A stretch of DNA of 64,000 nt from an uncultured Bacteroidales bacterium (GTDB lineage: Bacteria; Bacteroidota; Bacteroidia; Bacteroidales; F082). Position numbers and translations under genes: made by a program. Position 1 is the first letter of the stretch. Every line of letters starts with the position of its first letter. The notes under the pieces are model-generated. The model saw only the letters and a program-made list of their open reading frames with translations. It was not told the origin of the DNA and did no database searches. Location of the stretch: the NCBI GenBank assembly GCA_905233685.1, contig CAJOEZ010000005.1, positions 61,388 to 125,387 on the forward strand, written 5' to 3'. Below are positions 7,044-15,007 of this stretch, piece by piece.

Positions 7044-9182
7044 ATGAAACACTTACACTACATTATCACCCTCATCCTGATACTCTCCGCTGGCATCGCG
7101 AAAGCTGGTGAGGGCATGTGGATTCCCATGTTGCTGCAATACAACGAGAAAGAAATGCAGGAAATGGGTATGAAAATCACCGCTGAGGATATTTATTCCA
7201 TCAACCACAGCAGCCTGAAAGACGCCATTGTGCTGTTTGGCGGCGGCTGCACCGGCGAAATCGTCAGCGACTACGGCCTGCTGCTCACCAACCACCACTG
7301 CGGTTACGACCACATCCAAAAACACAGCTCCGTCGAGCACGACTACCTCACCAACGGCTTCTGGGCCATGAACCGAGGCGAAGAGCTGCCCTGCCCTGGC
7401 CTCAGCGTCATCTTCCTCCGCGAGATGCGCGACGTGACGGAGAGAATTCTTACGGGCATCACCGTGGATATGTCTGAAGACGAGCGTCAGGCCAAGATCG
7501 AAGACAATATCAAAAAGACCATTGCTGCCATTGAGAAGGAAACGCCTTACAAGGTGAGTATCAAGCCGTTCTTCTTGGGTAATGAGTATTATCTGCTGCT
7601 CAACGAGGTCTATACCGACGTGCGCTTGGTGGGTTGTCCCCCGAGCAATATCGGCAAGTTTGGCGGTGACACCGACAACTGGGTCTGGCCCCGCCACACG
7701 GGCGATTTCAGCGTCTTTCGCGTTTATGCCGACAAGGATGGCCATCCGGCCGTATATAGCGCGGACAATGTCCCTTACAAGCCCGCCAAGCATTTGGACA
7801 TCTCGCTGAAAGGTGCCGAAGAAGGCGATTTTGCCTTTGTGTTCGGCTATCCCGCACGCACTAACGAATACCTGCCTGCCGTGGCCGTTGACCAAGAAGC
7901 TAACCTCATCGACCCTATCACGGTGGATTTGCGTGGCAAGGTGCTTGACATCTACAACAAATATCAGGAACAGGATCCTAAAGTGCGTATCCAATATGCC
8001 TCCAAGCACGCCAGCATCGGCAACGGCTGGAAGAAATGGATGGGCGTGACCGAAGGCATCAACCATTTCCACGGCGTGGAGAAGAAACAAGCCTTTGAGA
8101 AGGACTTTCAGGAATGGGCCTTGGGCGCACGCAACCGCTATATGTACATCGACCTGTTGAACAATTTCGAGAAAAACTACAAGGAATTGGAGCCTTATGA
8201 ACTGGCTTACACATACATGGCCGAGGCCGGACTGCGCATCGAGCTCATCAACTTCGCGGGACGTTTTGCCAAACTCTCCGAAGTGACCAAAGACACGCCC
8301 CAAGAGGACATCAACCGTATGGTGGACAACCTGAAAACCACGGTGAAGAATTTCTTCAAAGACTACTACGAACCCATCGACCGCGAAGTGGCCACCATGC
8401 TGATTGGTGAGTATTTGAAGGCTCAGCCTGCCGATTTCCGCCCCGATTTCCTCAACGATATCAAGGATGTGGACGACTATGTGGACAAGCTCTTCAGCAA
8501 ATCCATGTTCACCGACGAAGCCAAGGTCAAGGATGTTTTGGACAACTTCAAGGCCAAGGATACCAAGAAATTAGCCAACGACCCTGCCATGAAAGTCTAC
8601 CAAAGCATGATAGGCTTCTACCGCAGCGAGGTTTACGACCATATCGTCAGCCTTAACGACAACATCGACCGTATGCGTCGCCTTTACATGAAAGGCCAGA
8701 TGGACATGCAGCCCGACAAACGCTTTTATCCCGACGCCAACTTCACGCTGCGTGTCACCTACGGCAAGGTCGAAGGCTTCAAGCCGCAGGACGGGAAGAC
8801 CTACCGCCACTTCACCACGCTTGAAGGCATCATGGAAAAAGAAAACCCCGACATTTACGACTATGTGGTTGAACCCAAGCTGAAAGAACTTTACAACAAG
8901 AAAGATTACGGCCGCTATGCCGACAAGGACGGCACCATGCACGTAGCCTTCACCGCGAGCGTACACACCACAGGCGGCAACTCGGGTAGCCCGATTCTGA
9001 ACGCCGAAGGGCAGCTCCTCGGCCTCAACTTCGACCGCTGTTGGGAAGGCACGATGAGCGACCTCATCTATGACCCCGACATCTGCCGCAATATCAGCGT
9101 CGATATCCGCTATGTGCTGTTCATCATCGACAAGTTCGCTGGAGCCCGACATCTCGTCGATGAGATGACCATTGTGGAATAA
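7044..9182 (+). CDS. S46 dipeptidyl peptidase, DPP11-type (Asp/Glu-specific)
   Basis: 712-residue periplasmic serine exopeptidase of family S46 that removes dipeptides from oligopeptides. Signal peptide 1-21. The chymotrypsin-fold triad is visible: His in TNHHCGYDHIQ (about residue 86), Asp in GGDTDNWVWPRHTGDFSVFRVY (about 225), and Ser647 in TGGNSGSP. In the family, the residue 18 positions after the catalytic Ser sets the S1 pocket: Gly in DPP7 (hydrophobic P1) and Arg673 in Porphyromonas gingivalis DPP11 (acidic P1). Here it is Arg665 (GLNFDRCWEG), so a DPP11-like preference for Asp/Glu is predicted. Length is normal (about 710-720). A hairpin terminator follows. Confidence 0.93.
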   Translation: MKHLHYIITLILILSAGIAKAGEGMWIPMLLQYNEKEMQEMGMKITAEDIYSINHSSLKDAIVLFGGGCTGEIVSDYGLLLTNHHCGYDHIQKHSSVEHDYLTNGFWAMNRGEELPCPGLSVIFLREMRDVTERILTGITVDMSEDERQAKIEDNIKKTIAAIEKETPYKVSIKPFFLGNEYYLLLNEVYTDVRLVGCPPSNIGKFGGDTDNWVWPRHTGDFSVFRVYADKDGHPAVYSADNVPYKPAKHLDISLKGAEEGDFAFVFGYPARTNEYLPAVAVDQEANLIDPITVDLRGKVLDIYNKYQEQDPKVRIQYASKHASIGNGWKKWMGVTEGINHFHGVEKKQAFEKDFQEWALGARNRYMYIDLLNNFEKNYKELEPYELAYTYMAEAGLRIELINFAGRFAKLSEVTKDTPQEDINRMVDNLKTTVKNFFKDYYEPIDREVATMLIGEYLKAQPADFRPDFLNDIKDVDDYVDKLFSKSMFTDEAKVKDVLDNFKAKDTKKLANDPAMKVYQSMIGFYRSEVYDHIVSLNDNIDRMRRLYMKGQMDMQPDKRFYPDANFTLRVTYGKVEGFKPQDGKTYRHFTTLEGIMEKENPDIYDYVVEPKLKELYNKKDYGRYADKDGTMHVAFTASVHTTGGNSGSPILNAEGQLLGLNFDRCWEGTMSDLIYDPDICRNISVDIRYVLFIIDKFAGARHLVDEMTIVE

Positions 9183-9202
9183 AAATTCGTTCGGTAAAAT
9201 CA

Positions 9203-9239
9203 AAAGAGGATGAGATTTTGTCTTGTCCTCTTTATTTTT
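9203..9239 (+). terminator. Terminator after S46 peptidase
   Basis: AAAGAGGA (9203-9210) pairs with TCCTCTTT (9226-9233) around a 15-base loop and is followed by a T-rich run. The same T run contains the next promoter box. Confidence 0.6.
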
Positions 9240-9240
9240 G
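9233..9240 (+). promoter_or_regulatory. Promoter -7 box of polysaccharide operon
   Basis: TATTTTTG matches TAnnTTTG and overlaps the tail of the preceding terminator. It leaves a leader of about 145 bases before the CapD-like ATG at 9388. That leader is A-rich (12 A at about 9278-9289) and shows no clear structure. Confidence 0.55.
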
Positions 9241-9387
9241 TACATATAATTAACTAAAAATCAACAAGTTAAAAACAAAAAAAAAAAAACAATAACATTG
9301 GACAGAATTTCCAAATAAATCACTAATATTGCAAGCCTAAACTATTGATTTTAAGTTGGAATATTATGCATTTTAAATAACTGCTCC

Positions 9388-11301
9388 ATGAATAAACTGT
9401 TGTTAAACTTTTGCAATTTCATTTTTGGCAAGCATAAAAGCAACACCCTGCCTCGCTATTGGATTCTCCTTGCCGACATGGTGATTGTTTTCTTTTCGTA
9501 TGTCGTGGCCATCGCGTTGCTTTATTACCGCGACATCACCGAATCGGGCTTCGACTGGAGCCGCATCTGGATTGTGCCCGTCGTCTATCTTATCGCGTTC
9601 CTCATCACCCAAACCTATGACGGGATGTTGCGTTATTCGGGCTTCAACGATGTGCGAAAAATCCTGTATTCCTGTACGGGAGCTGCCGCTTTTCTCATCA
9701 TTAGTAAACTGATTCTGAGTCAATTCAATCCGGTTTTGGCATCGGATATTTACCCGCGTTACGCCGTCATCATTTACCATTACCTGATTACCATGGTCTT
9801 GATGGTTATCATGAGGCTCACTATCAGGCGTTTGTACAATGAAATCTACAAAAACTCATCCATCAGGCAAAACACGCTCATTTACGGCGCTGGCGACGGT
9901 GGTACCATGCTGCTGCGCACCTTGAGCCAAGACACGGCGTCACTTTACAAGGTAATAGCCTTCACTGACGACGACCCGCATCGCGTGGGCAACCAAATCA
10001 ATACTGTAAAGGTGTATTCCCCTTCGGTGGCCTTGACGGAAGAGTTTATTCTGAGATACGGTATCAAGGTCATGATTTTGGCTATCCCCAGCCTCGACGA
10101 TGAACGCCGCAGAGAGCTCATTGAGAAGGGTTTGGCACTTAATCTTAGCGTGAAATCCATCCCCAGCTTTAGCAAATGGGTGGATGGAACGCTGAAGGAA
10201 AACCAAATCGAGGACATCAAGATTGAAGACCTTTTGGGCCGCAAGCCCATCACGCTCGGCAAGGAAAATGTGAGTCGTGAAATCCAAGACAAAGTCGTTC
10301 TTGTGACGGGTGCTGCTGGCTCCATCGGCAGTGAGATTTGCCGTCAGGTGATGCACTACAATCCCACTAAGCTTGTCATGCTTGACCAAGCTGAGTCGCC
10401 GATGTACGACTTCCAGTTCGAGATGAACAACACGCCCGATTTCAAGGAACAGAAAGACCGCATGGCTTTTGTCATCACCAACGTGAAAGACCCAATACGG
10501 ATGCGCAAGGTGTTTGAGAAATACCATCCGCAAGTGGTGTTCCATGCTGCTGCCTATAAGCATGTGCCTTTCATGGAAGAGAACGCTTACGAAGCCGTCT
10601 ATGTCAACGTGTTCGGCACCAAACTGGTGGCCGATTTGGCCATGGAATTTGGCGTGGAGAAGTTCGTGATGATTTCGACCGACAAGGCCGTCAATCCGAC
10701 TAACGTCATGGGGGCGACCAAGCGCATCGCCGAAATCTATACGCAAAGCCGTCAGGGACAGACTAAGTTCATCACCACGCGCTTTGGCAATGTGTTGGGC
10801 AGCAACGGCTCTGTGGTGCCTTTGTTCCGCAAGCAGATTGCCCAAGGCGGCCCCATCACGGTCACAGACCGCCGCATCACCCGTTATTTCATGACCATCC
10901 CCGAAGCTTGCAGCCTTGTGCTTGAGGCAGGTTCCATCGGTGAAGGCGGCGACATCTTCGTCTTCGATATGGGCGAGAAAGTCAAGATTTGGGATTTGGC
11001 CGAAAAGATGCGCCAGTTGGCCCATCGTCCCGACGTGGAAATCATCGAGACAGGCCTGCGCCCGGGCGAAAAACTCTACGAAGAAGTGCTTGCCAACGAG
11101 GAAAACACCATCAAGACCGACAACGAGAAAATCATGCACGCCGTGGTCAGGAAATACGAAGCCCACGATGTGGATGCGTTGCTGCAAAAGCTCCATGCCG
11201 AACTCGACACCTGCGAACCGATGAAAATTGTCGCCCAGATGAAAGTCATCGTGCCCGAGTTCAAGAGCAATAACAGCGTGTTTTCAGCGTTAGACAAGTA
11301 G
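9388..11301 (+). CDS. CapD/PglF-like membrane nucleoside-diphosphate-sugar epimerase/dehydratase
   Basis: 637 residues. Four N-terminal transmembrane segments (about 25-160), a CoA-binding-like Rossmann domain (about 165-300; IYGAGDGGTMLLR), then an extended SDR domain. The SDR domain holds VVLVTGAAGSIGSEICRQ (NAD(P) site, about 308-325), AAYKHVPFMEENAYEAV, and STDKAVNPTNVMGATKR. The usual catalytic Tyr of YxxxK is Met, as in the UDP-GlcNAc 4,6-dehydratase group (PglF, CapD, FlaA1). It makes a 4-keto-6-deoxy sugar nucleotide at the inner membrane for surface polysaccharide or glycan synthesis. It is first in the operon with manC, GT2 and the phosphoglycosyl transferase. Confidence 0.92.
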   Translation: MNKLLLNFCNFIFGKHKSNTLPRYWILLADMVIVFFSYVVAIALLYYRDITESGFDWSRIWIVPVVYLIAFLITQTYDGMLRYSGFNDVRKILYSCTGAAAFLIISKLILSQFNPVLASDIYPRYAVIIYHYLITMVLMVIMRLTIRRLYNEIYKNSSIRQNTLIYGAGDGGTMLLRTLSQDTASLYKVIAFTDDDPHRVGNQINTVKVYSPSVALTEEFILRYGIKVMILAIPSLDDERRRELIEKGLALNLSVKSIPSFSKWVDGTLKENQIEDIKIEDLLGRKPITLGKENVSREIQDKVVLVTGAAGSIGSEICRQVMHYNPTKLVMLDQAESPMYDFQFEMNNTPDFKEQKDRMAFVITNVKDPIRMRKVFEKYHPQVVFHAAAYKHVPFMEENAYEAVYVNVFGTKLVADLAMEFGVEKFVMISTDKAVNPTNVMGATKRIAEIYTQSRQGQTKFITTRFGNVLGSNGSVVPLFRKQIAQGGPITVTDRRITRYFMTIPEACSLVLEAGSIGEGGDIFVFDMGEKVKIWDLAEKMRQLAHRPDVEIIETGLRPGEKLYEEVLANEENTIKTDNEKIMHAVVRKYEAHDVDALLQKLHAELDTCEPMKIVAQMKVIVPEFKSNNSVFSALDK

Positions 11302-11307
11302 TATTAT

Positions 11308-11376
11308 GGCCCTTCGATAAGCTCAGGGACCTTGTCTTTTTTAGAAGCTCAGGGTGCCTGAGCCTGTCGAAGGCCC
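11308..11376. repeat. Inverted repeat in capD-manC spacer
   Basis: GGCCCTTCGATAAGCTCAGG (11308-11327) is the near-complement of CCTGAGCCTGTCGAAGGCC (11357-11375). A perfect inner hairpin GCTCAGG-GTG-CCTGAGC spans 11347-11363. The element fills most of the spacer between two co-directional genes, starting seven bases after the capD stop. Confidence 0.75.
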
Positions 11377-11393
11377 CGACAAAAAACTAAACA

Positions 11394-12461
11394 ATGAACA
11401 ATTTCTGTATCATCATGGCTGGAGGCATAGGCAGCCGCTTCTGGCCTCTTAGCAAAGATAACTATCCCAAGCAATTCCTTGATATTCTCGGCACTGGAAA
11501 AAGCTTTATCAGAAGCACTTACGAGCGTTTTAGCCCCGTCATTCCCGACGAGAACTTCCTCGTGGTGACCAACAAGGCCTACAAACAGCTTGTTTTGGAG
11601 CACCTGCCCATGCTGCGTCCCGACCAAGTGCTTTGCGAACCAGCAAGAAGAAACACCGCGCCGTGCATCGCCTACGCGGCTTATCACATCCAAAGTCGCT
11701 GTGCTGACGCCAACATCGTCGTTACGCCTGCCGACCATTTGGTGACCAATGAAGGTGAATTTCAACGCATTATTCGCCTCGGCTTTGACTTTTTGGCGAA
11801 AAATCCTGATGCCTTGATGACCATCGGCATTAAGCCCAGCCGACCAGAAACGGGGTATGGCTATATTCAGTGTGGAGTGAAGAGTGAGGAGTTAGGAGTT
11901 AGGAATGAAGAGGTGGTGAAGGTTGAGCGGTTCAAGGAAAAGCCTGATTACGAGACGGCTGTGAAGTTCGTTCAGGAAGGCAACTATTTCTGGAACAGCG
12001 GCATCTTCCTCTGGACTTTGGACGGCATCATGCAGGCGTTCAAGCAATATCTGCCCGAGATGGTTGAGGTGTTCGAAAAGGGCATCTACAACTTTGGGAC
12101 ACCTGAAGAGCAAGACTTTATTAACGACCATTTCGTGGACTGTCCCAACATCAGCATCGACTACGGCGTGATGGAGAAGTCGCCCAATACCTACACTATC
12201 CCCGCCGACTTCGGTTGGAGCGACATCGGCACCTGGGGCTCGCTGTTCACCCACGCCAAGAAGGACGAAAACGGTAACGCCAAGCGCGGCAAGGTGGTTT
12301 CTATGGACAACAAGAACACCATTATTAATATAGAAGAAGGCACCGAGGCCGTGGTGGAAGGTTTGGAAGACTACCTCGTGGCTTACCGCGACCACTCGCT
12401 TTTGGTGTGCAAACTCCATGATGAGCAACAGATTAAGGTTTGGATTGAAGGGTTGAAATAA
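11394..12461 (+). CDS. manC: Mannose-1-phosphate guanylyltransferase
   Basis: 355 residues; makes GDP-mannose from mannose-1-phosphate and GTP. Signature motifs: AGGIGSRFWPLSKDNYPKQFL (nucleotide loop, residues about 9-29), EPARRNTAPCIAYAA, TPADH, GYGYIQ, RFKEKP, and WNSGIFLW. There is no C-terminal isomerase domain, so it is the monofunctional type. Between GYGYIQCG and VVKVERF sits a charged insertion (VKSEELGVRNEE) encoded by GAGTTAG-type repeats that look like intergenic sequence found near 35.37 kb. The stop overlaps the next ATG by one base (TAATG). Confidence 0.93.
   Translation: MNNFCIIMAGGIGSRFWPLSKDNYPKQFLDILGTGKSFIRSTYERFSPVIPDENFLVVTNKAYKQLVLEHLPMLRPDQVLCEPARRNTAPCIAYAAYHIQSRCADANIVVTPADHLVTNEGEFQRIIRLGFDFLAKNPDALMTIGIKPSRPETGYGYIQCGVKSEELGVRNEEVVKVERFKEKPDYETAVKFVQEGNYFWNSGIFLWTLDGIMQAFKQYLPEMVEVFEKGIYNFGTPEEQDFINDHFVDCPNISIDYGVMEKSPNTYTIPADFGWSDIGTWGSLFTHAKKDENGNAKRGKVVSMDNKNTIINIEEGTEAVVEGLEDYLVAYRDHSLLVCKLHDEQQIKVWIEGLK
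11872..11910. repeat. Short-repeat insert inside manC
   Basis: Imperfect direct repeats of GAGTGAAGAGTGAGGAGTTAG and GAGTTAGGA type lie in frame within manC. The motif GTTAGGAGT also occurs in the tandem repeat at 35371-35398 (opposite orientation). It falls in a variable loop between conserved motifs, so the protein can plausibly tolerate it. Confidence 0.55.
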
Positions 12462-13219
12462 TGGAAAGTCAGCCGTTGGTTTCGGTCATTATGCCTTGCT
12501 ACAACATGGCCCAATTCGTGTCAGGTAGCATCGAATCCGTCCAATTTCAGTCCTACAAAAACTGGGAGTTATTGATTGTTGACGATGCCTCAACTGACAA
12601 TTCCGTTGGCATTATCAAGTCCTATTGCATCCAAGACGAAAGAATCCATTTGTTTGTGAAAAACATACACTCTGGCATAGCCGACTCTAGAAACCAAGCA
12701 ATACGGATGGCTCAAGGACATTTCTTGGCTTTCCTCGATGCCGACGACATTTGGCATCCTGAAAAAATCGAATGCCAACTGCATTTCATGACGGAAAAGC
12801 ATGTCGGTTTCTCGTATTCGACTTACGACTGGATTGACGAAAATGGACAGACATTGAACAAGGTCATCAAAACCGTCGGCAACATGACCTATAAGGATTA
12901 TCTCCGAAACACCGTTATCGGCTGTTCCACCGTTATGGTCGATACCGAGATTGTGGGCGAAGTTGTCGTCCCCAAATTCCGCACCAGCGAAGACACCGCC
13001 ACATGGTTGAACATCCTCAAGCAAGGCTTTGTTGCCTACGCCATCGAAACACCCTTGGTTTCGTATAGAATCAGAAGAAAATCAGCCAGTTCCAATAAAT
13101 TCAAAGCAGCCCGTGACCTTTGGTCAGTTTACAGAAAACAGGAAAAGCTGTCGACAATACAAGCCTCTGGCTACTTTTGTTCCTATGCCTACAACGCTCT
13201 AAAAAGACATCTTTCATGA
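12461..13219 (+). CDS. Family 2 glycosyltransferase
   Basis: 252 residues with a GT-A fold: VSVIMPCYNMAQFVSGSIESV (residues about 7-27), LLIVDDASTDNS, and the DxD-type metal site LDADDIWHPEKIE (about 91-103). It transfers a sugar from a nucleotide donor to the growing repeat unit on the cytoplasmic side of the inner membrane; donor and acceptor cannot be read from sequence. It overlaps manC by one base and the next gene by four bases (ATGA), so it is firmly part of the polysaccharide operon. Confidence 0.9.
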   Translation: MESQPLVSVIMPCYNMAQFVSGSIESVQFQSYKNWELLIVDDASTDNSVGIIKSYCIQDERIHLFVKNIHSGIADSRNQAIRMAQGHFLAFLDADDIWHPEKIECQLHFMTEKHVGFSYSTYDWIDENGQTLNKVIKTVGNMTYKDYLRNTVIGCSTVMVDTEIVGEVVVPKFRTSEDTATWLNILKQGFVAYAIETPLVSYRIRRKSASSNKFKAARDLWSVYRKQEKLSTIQASGYFCSYAYNALKRHLS

Positions 13220-14016
13220 ACGGTTTCTACCTATATCGCCAAGCCTGGCGTTTCGACGGCCCACCGCATGAAGAGCCAAAACTTGAGCGAAAGGAGTGGC
13301 AGGCTCTACTGAGACAAGGTGGTCTGTTGGTCCGCAACACCTTTAGTTTTGACCAAAAGGAAGAAAGTAGCTTTTGGTATGTCATCAAAGATTCGTATGA
13401 CGGAATGGAGGGCTATTCTTCCAACGAGAGAAACAAAATCCGTCGTTCAACCAAGGAGCTGACATTCAAGAAAATAGAATACGATTTGCTGAAAAAGGAA
13501 GGGTGGAGTATTTTGAAAGCCACTTATGAAGATTATGCGGTCAGCGACAGAAACATGGACGAGAAACTGTTTTTGGATTATTTGTCTTCCTGCGAATCCC
13601 AGCCTTTTGACTATTGGGGAGTCTTCGACAAAGAGCAATTGATCGGTTTTTGTACGGTATGGCTTTGGTTGCCTGACAGTTGCGAATACGGACTTATCGG
13701 CGTTCGGCCCAAATATAAGCATAACAATACCTATCCTTATTACGGGCTGTTCCATACTTTGGATGCCTATTATTTGGGTGAAAAAGGATTTCACTATGTG
13801 GCTGACGGCGCGCGCTCCATCACCGAACACTCACAAATTCAAGACTTTCTCATCAGCAATTTCAACTTCCGCAAAGCCTACTGCCAACTCGCCGTCCATT
13901 ACCAATGGTTGATGAAAATTGCGGTAAGTTTACTATACCCATTCAGAAAAATCATACCTTTGCCTCGCATTAGGGCCATTCTCAACATGGAGGCCATGCA
14001 ACGTGGTGAAAAATGA
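13216..14016 (+). CDS. GNAT/FemAB-like acyltransferase-type protein
   Basis: 266 residues. The ATG at 13216 overlaps the GT2 stop (ATGA); a longer in-frame ORF from 13120 would lie inside GT2 and is rejected. The region GYSSNERNKIRRSTKELTFKKIEYD followed by FDKEQLIGFCTVWLW and FDYWGVF resembles GNAT/FemAB folds used by glycan-modifying acyl- or aminoacyl-transferases. No catalytic residue can be pinned down. Operon position suggests it decorates a sugar or a lipid-linked intermediate (inference). Confidence 0.65.
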   Translation: MNGFYLYRQAWRFDGPPHEEPKLERKEWQALLRQGGLLVRNTFSFDQKEESSFWYVIKDSYDGMEGYSSNERNKIRRSTKELTFKKIEYDLLKKEGWSILKATYEDYAVSDRNMDEKLFLDYLSSCESQPFDYWGVFDKEQLIGFCTVWLWLPDSCEYGLIGVRPKYKHNNTYPYYGLFHTLDAYYLGEKGFHYVADGARSITEHSQIQDFLISNFNFRKAYCQLAVHYQWLMKIAVSLLYPFRKIIPLPRIRAILNMEAMQRGEK

Positions 14017-14608
14017 ACACAAAATAGGATTCTTCTTCAAGTGGTGCTTCGACCGTATCGTGGCACTCATCGGACTTATTGTGCTTTTCATCCCCCTGTT
14101 CGTCATCGCCATTCTAATCAAATTGGATTCAAAGGGGCCTATTTTCTTCCTGCAATGGCGTATTGGAAAAGATGGCAAACCGTTTAGAATCTGCAAGTTC
14201 CGTACCATGGACCACCAGTCGCAGGGCGACAGTATCACCACGGCTAACGACCCGCGCATCACGCGCATAGGCCACTGGCTGCGCCACAGCAAAGTGGACT
14301 GCCTTACCGAATTAATTAATGTATTAATCGGGCAGATGAGCCTCGTCGGGCCGCGCCCCGATGTGGCGGGCTATGCTGACCAACTGCAAGGCGATGACAG
14401 AAGAATCCTACAACTCCGACCTGGCATCACCGGACCGGCGAGCATCAAATACCGCAACGAGGAGGAACTACTTGCCCAACAAGCCGATCCGAAAGCTTAC
14501 AACGACAATGTCATCTGGCCCGACAAGGTGAAAATCAATCTTGCTTATCTCGATCAATGGAGCTTTTTCGGCGACATTAAGCTGATTTTCAAAACGGTGT
14601 TTCATTGA
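14003..14608 (+). CDS. Undecaprenyl-phosphate sugar phosphotransferase (monotopic PGT)
   Basis: 201 residues; PglC/WcaJ-type enzyme that starts repeat-unit synthesis by moving a phospho-sugar onto undecaprenyl phosphate. It has one re-entrant membrane helix (about 20-42), SKGPIFFLQWRIGKDGKPFRICKFRTM (about 48-74), and MSLVGPRPDVAGYAD. A GTG start at 14003 (or 14006) overlaps the previous gene by 14 bases. Oddity: family members carry an Asp-Glu dyad in a LDELPQL-NVL segment; here it reads VDCLTELINVL, so the Glu appears to be Cys. The rest of the protein looks intact. A long hairpin follows the stop. Confidence 0.88.
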   Translation: MVKNEHKIGFFFKWCFDRIVALIGLIVLFIPLFVIAILIKLDSKGPIFFLQWRIGKDGKPFRICKFRTMDHQSQGDSITTANDPRITRIGHWLRHSKVDCLTELINVLIGQMSLVGPRPDVAGYADQLQGDDRRILQLRPGITGPASIKYRNEEELLAQQADPKAYNDNVIWPDKVKINLAYLDQWSFFGDIKLIFKTVFH

Positions 14609-14625
14609 TTTTTCTTGCTGAAAAA

Positions 14626-14684
14626 CTTGCAGCCATAGATCCCATGCCACGCACAAACCAACGCTGGGATGACATGGCTGCAAG
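14626..14684. repeat. Long inverted repeat after polysaccharide operon
   Basis: CTTGCAGCCAT (14626-14636) pairs perfectly with ATGGCTGCAAG (14674-14684), with an inner stem ATCCCA (14639-14644)/TGGGAT (14665-14670). It lies 18 bases after the PGT stop and could end or stabilise the operon transcript; there is no T run, so intrinsic termination is not assured. Together with the minus-strand terminator, the tRNA and a promoter it accounts for the 14609-15007 intergenic stretch. Confidence 0.6.
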
Positions 14685-14711
14685 CCTGCGTTTTGAGTAT
14701 GGCGTAGACAT

Positions 14712-14747
14712 AAAAAAACCAGATAAAATCGGGGAGAAATTATCTGG
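14712..14747 (-). terminator. Intrinsic terminator for the tRNA-Asn unit
   Basis: On the minus strand CCAGATAA and TTATCTGG form an 8-bp stem with a 13-base loop, followed directly by seven T. It lies 32 bases beyond the tRNA 3' end, which suggests that the tRNA is transcribed. Confidence 0.75.
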
Positions 14748-14778
14748 CAAAAATTAATAACATGAAACATAAAAATTG

Positions 14779-14853
14779 CGCCCCCTTCAGGACTTGAACC
14801 TGAGACCCCCTGATTAACAGTCAGATGCTCTAACCAACTGAGCTAAGGGCTGC
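14779..14853 (-). tRNA. tRNA-Asn (GTT), irregular acceptor stem
   Basis: Read on the minus strand: D arm GCTCAGTTGGTTAGAGC, anticodon stem TCTGA/TCAGG with loop CTGTTAA (anticodon GTT, Asn), T arm TCAGG-TTCAAGT-CCTGA, discriminator G. The 3' acceptor strand is AGGGGGC, but the 5' strand is CAGCCCT: only the inner four pairs form and positions 1-3 do not pair with 70-72. Starting one base earlier (G at 14853) lets two outer pairs form only with a bulge and a mismatch. A TATTTTTG box directly abuts the 5' end. Either a damaged or unusual tRNA gene or a pseudogene; the terminator downstream supports expression. Confidence 0.75.
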
Positions 14854-14969
14854 AAAAATACAGCTTTTTTCCATACCTTGAACTTTTTTAAGCCAAAATT
14901 TTTCAAATATTTTGTATCTAATTGATAATCAACGAGAAATTTTTCATTCTAACTTTGGTTATTTATTTG

Positions 14970-14977
14970 TACTTTTG
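14970..14977 (+). promoter_or_regulatory. Promoter -7 box of PfkB kinase gene
   Basis: TACTTTTG matches TAnnTTTG, 30 bases before the ATG at 15008; the upstream in-frame ATG at 14912 precedes the promoter and is rejected. Confidence 0.6.
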
Positions 14978-15007
14978 CAGTCGAAATCTTTAAATCTTAA
15001 ATCCGCT

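Noticed and set aside
7053..8303. 416-codon open frame on the minus strand
   Set aside because: It lies wholly opposite the S46 peptidase gene, whose active-site motifs are certain; the translation has no family features and reflects codon bias of the real gene.
9940..11196. 418-codon open frame on the minus strand
   Set aside because: Shadow of the CapD-like gene; no promoter or recognisable domain.
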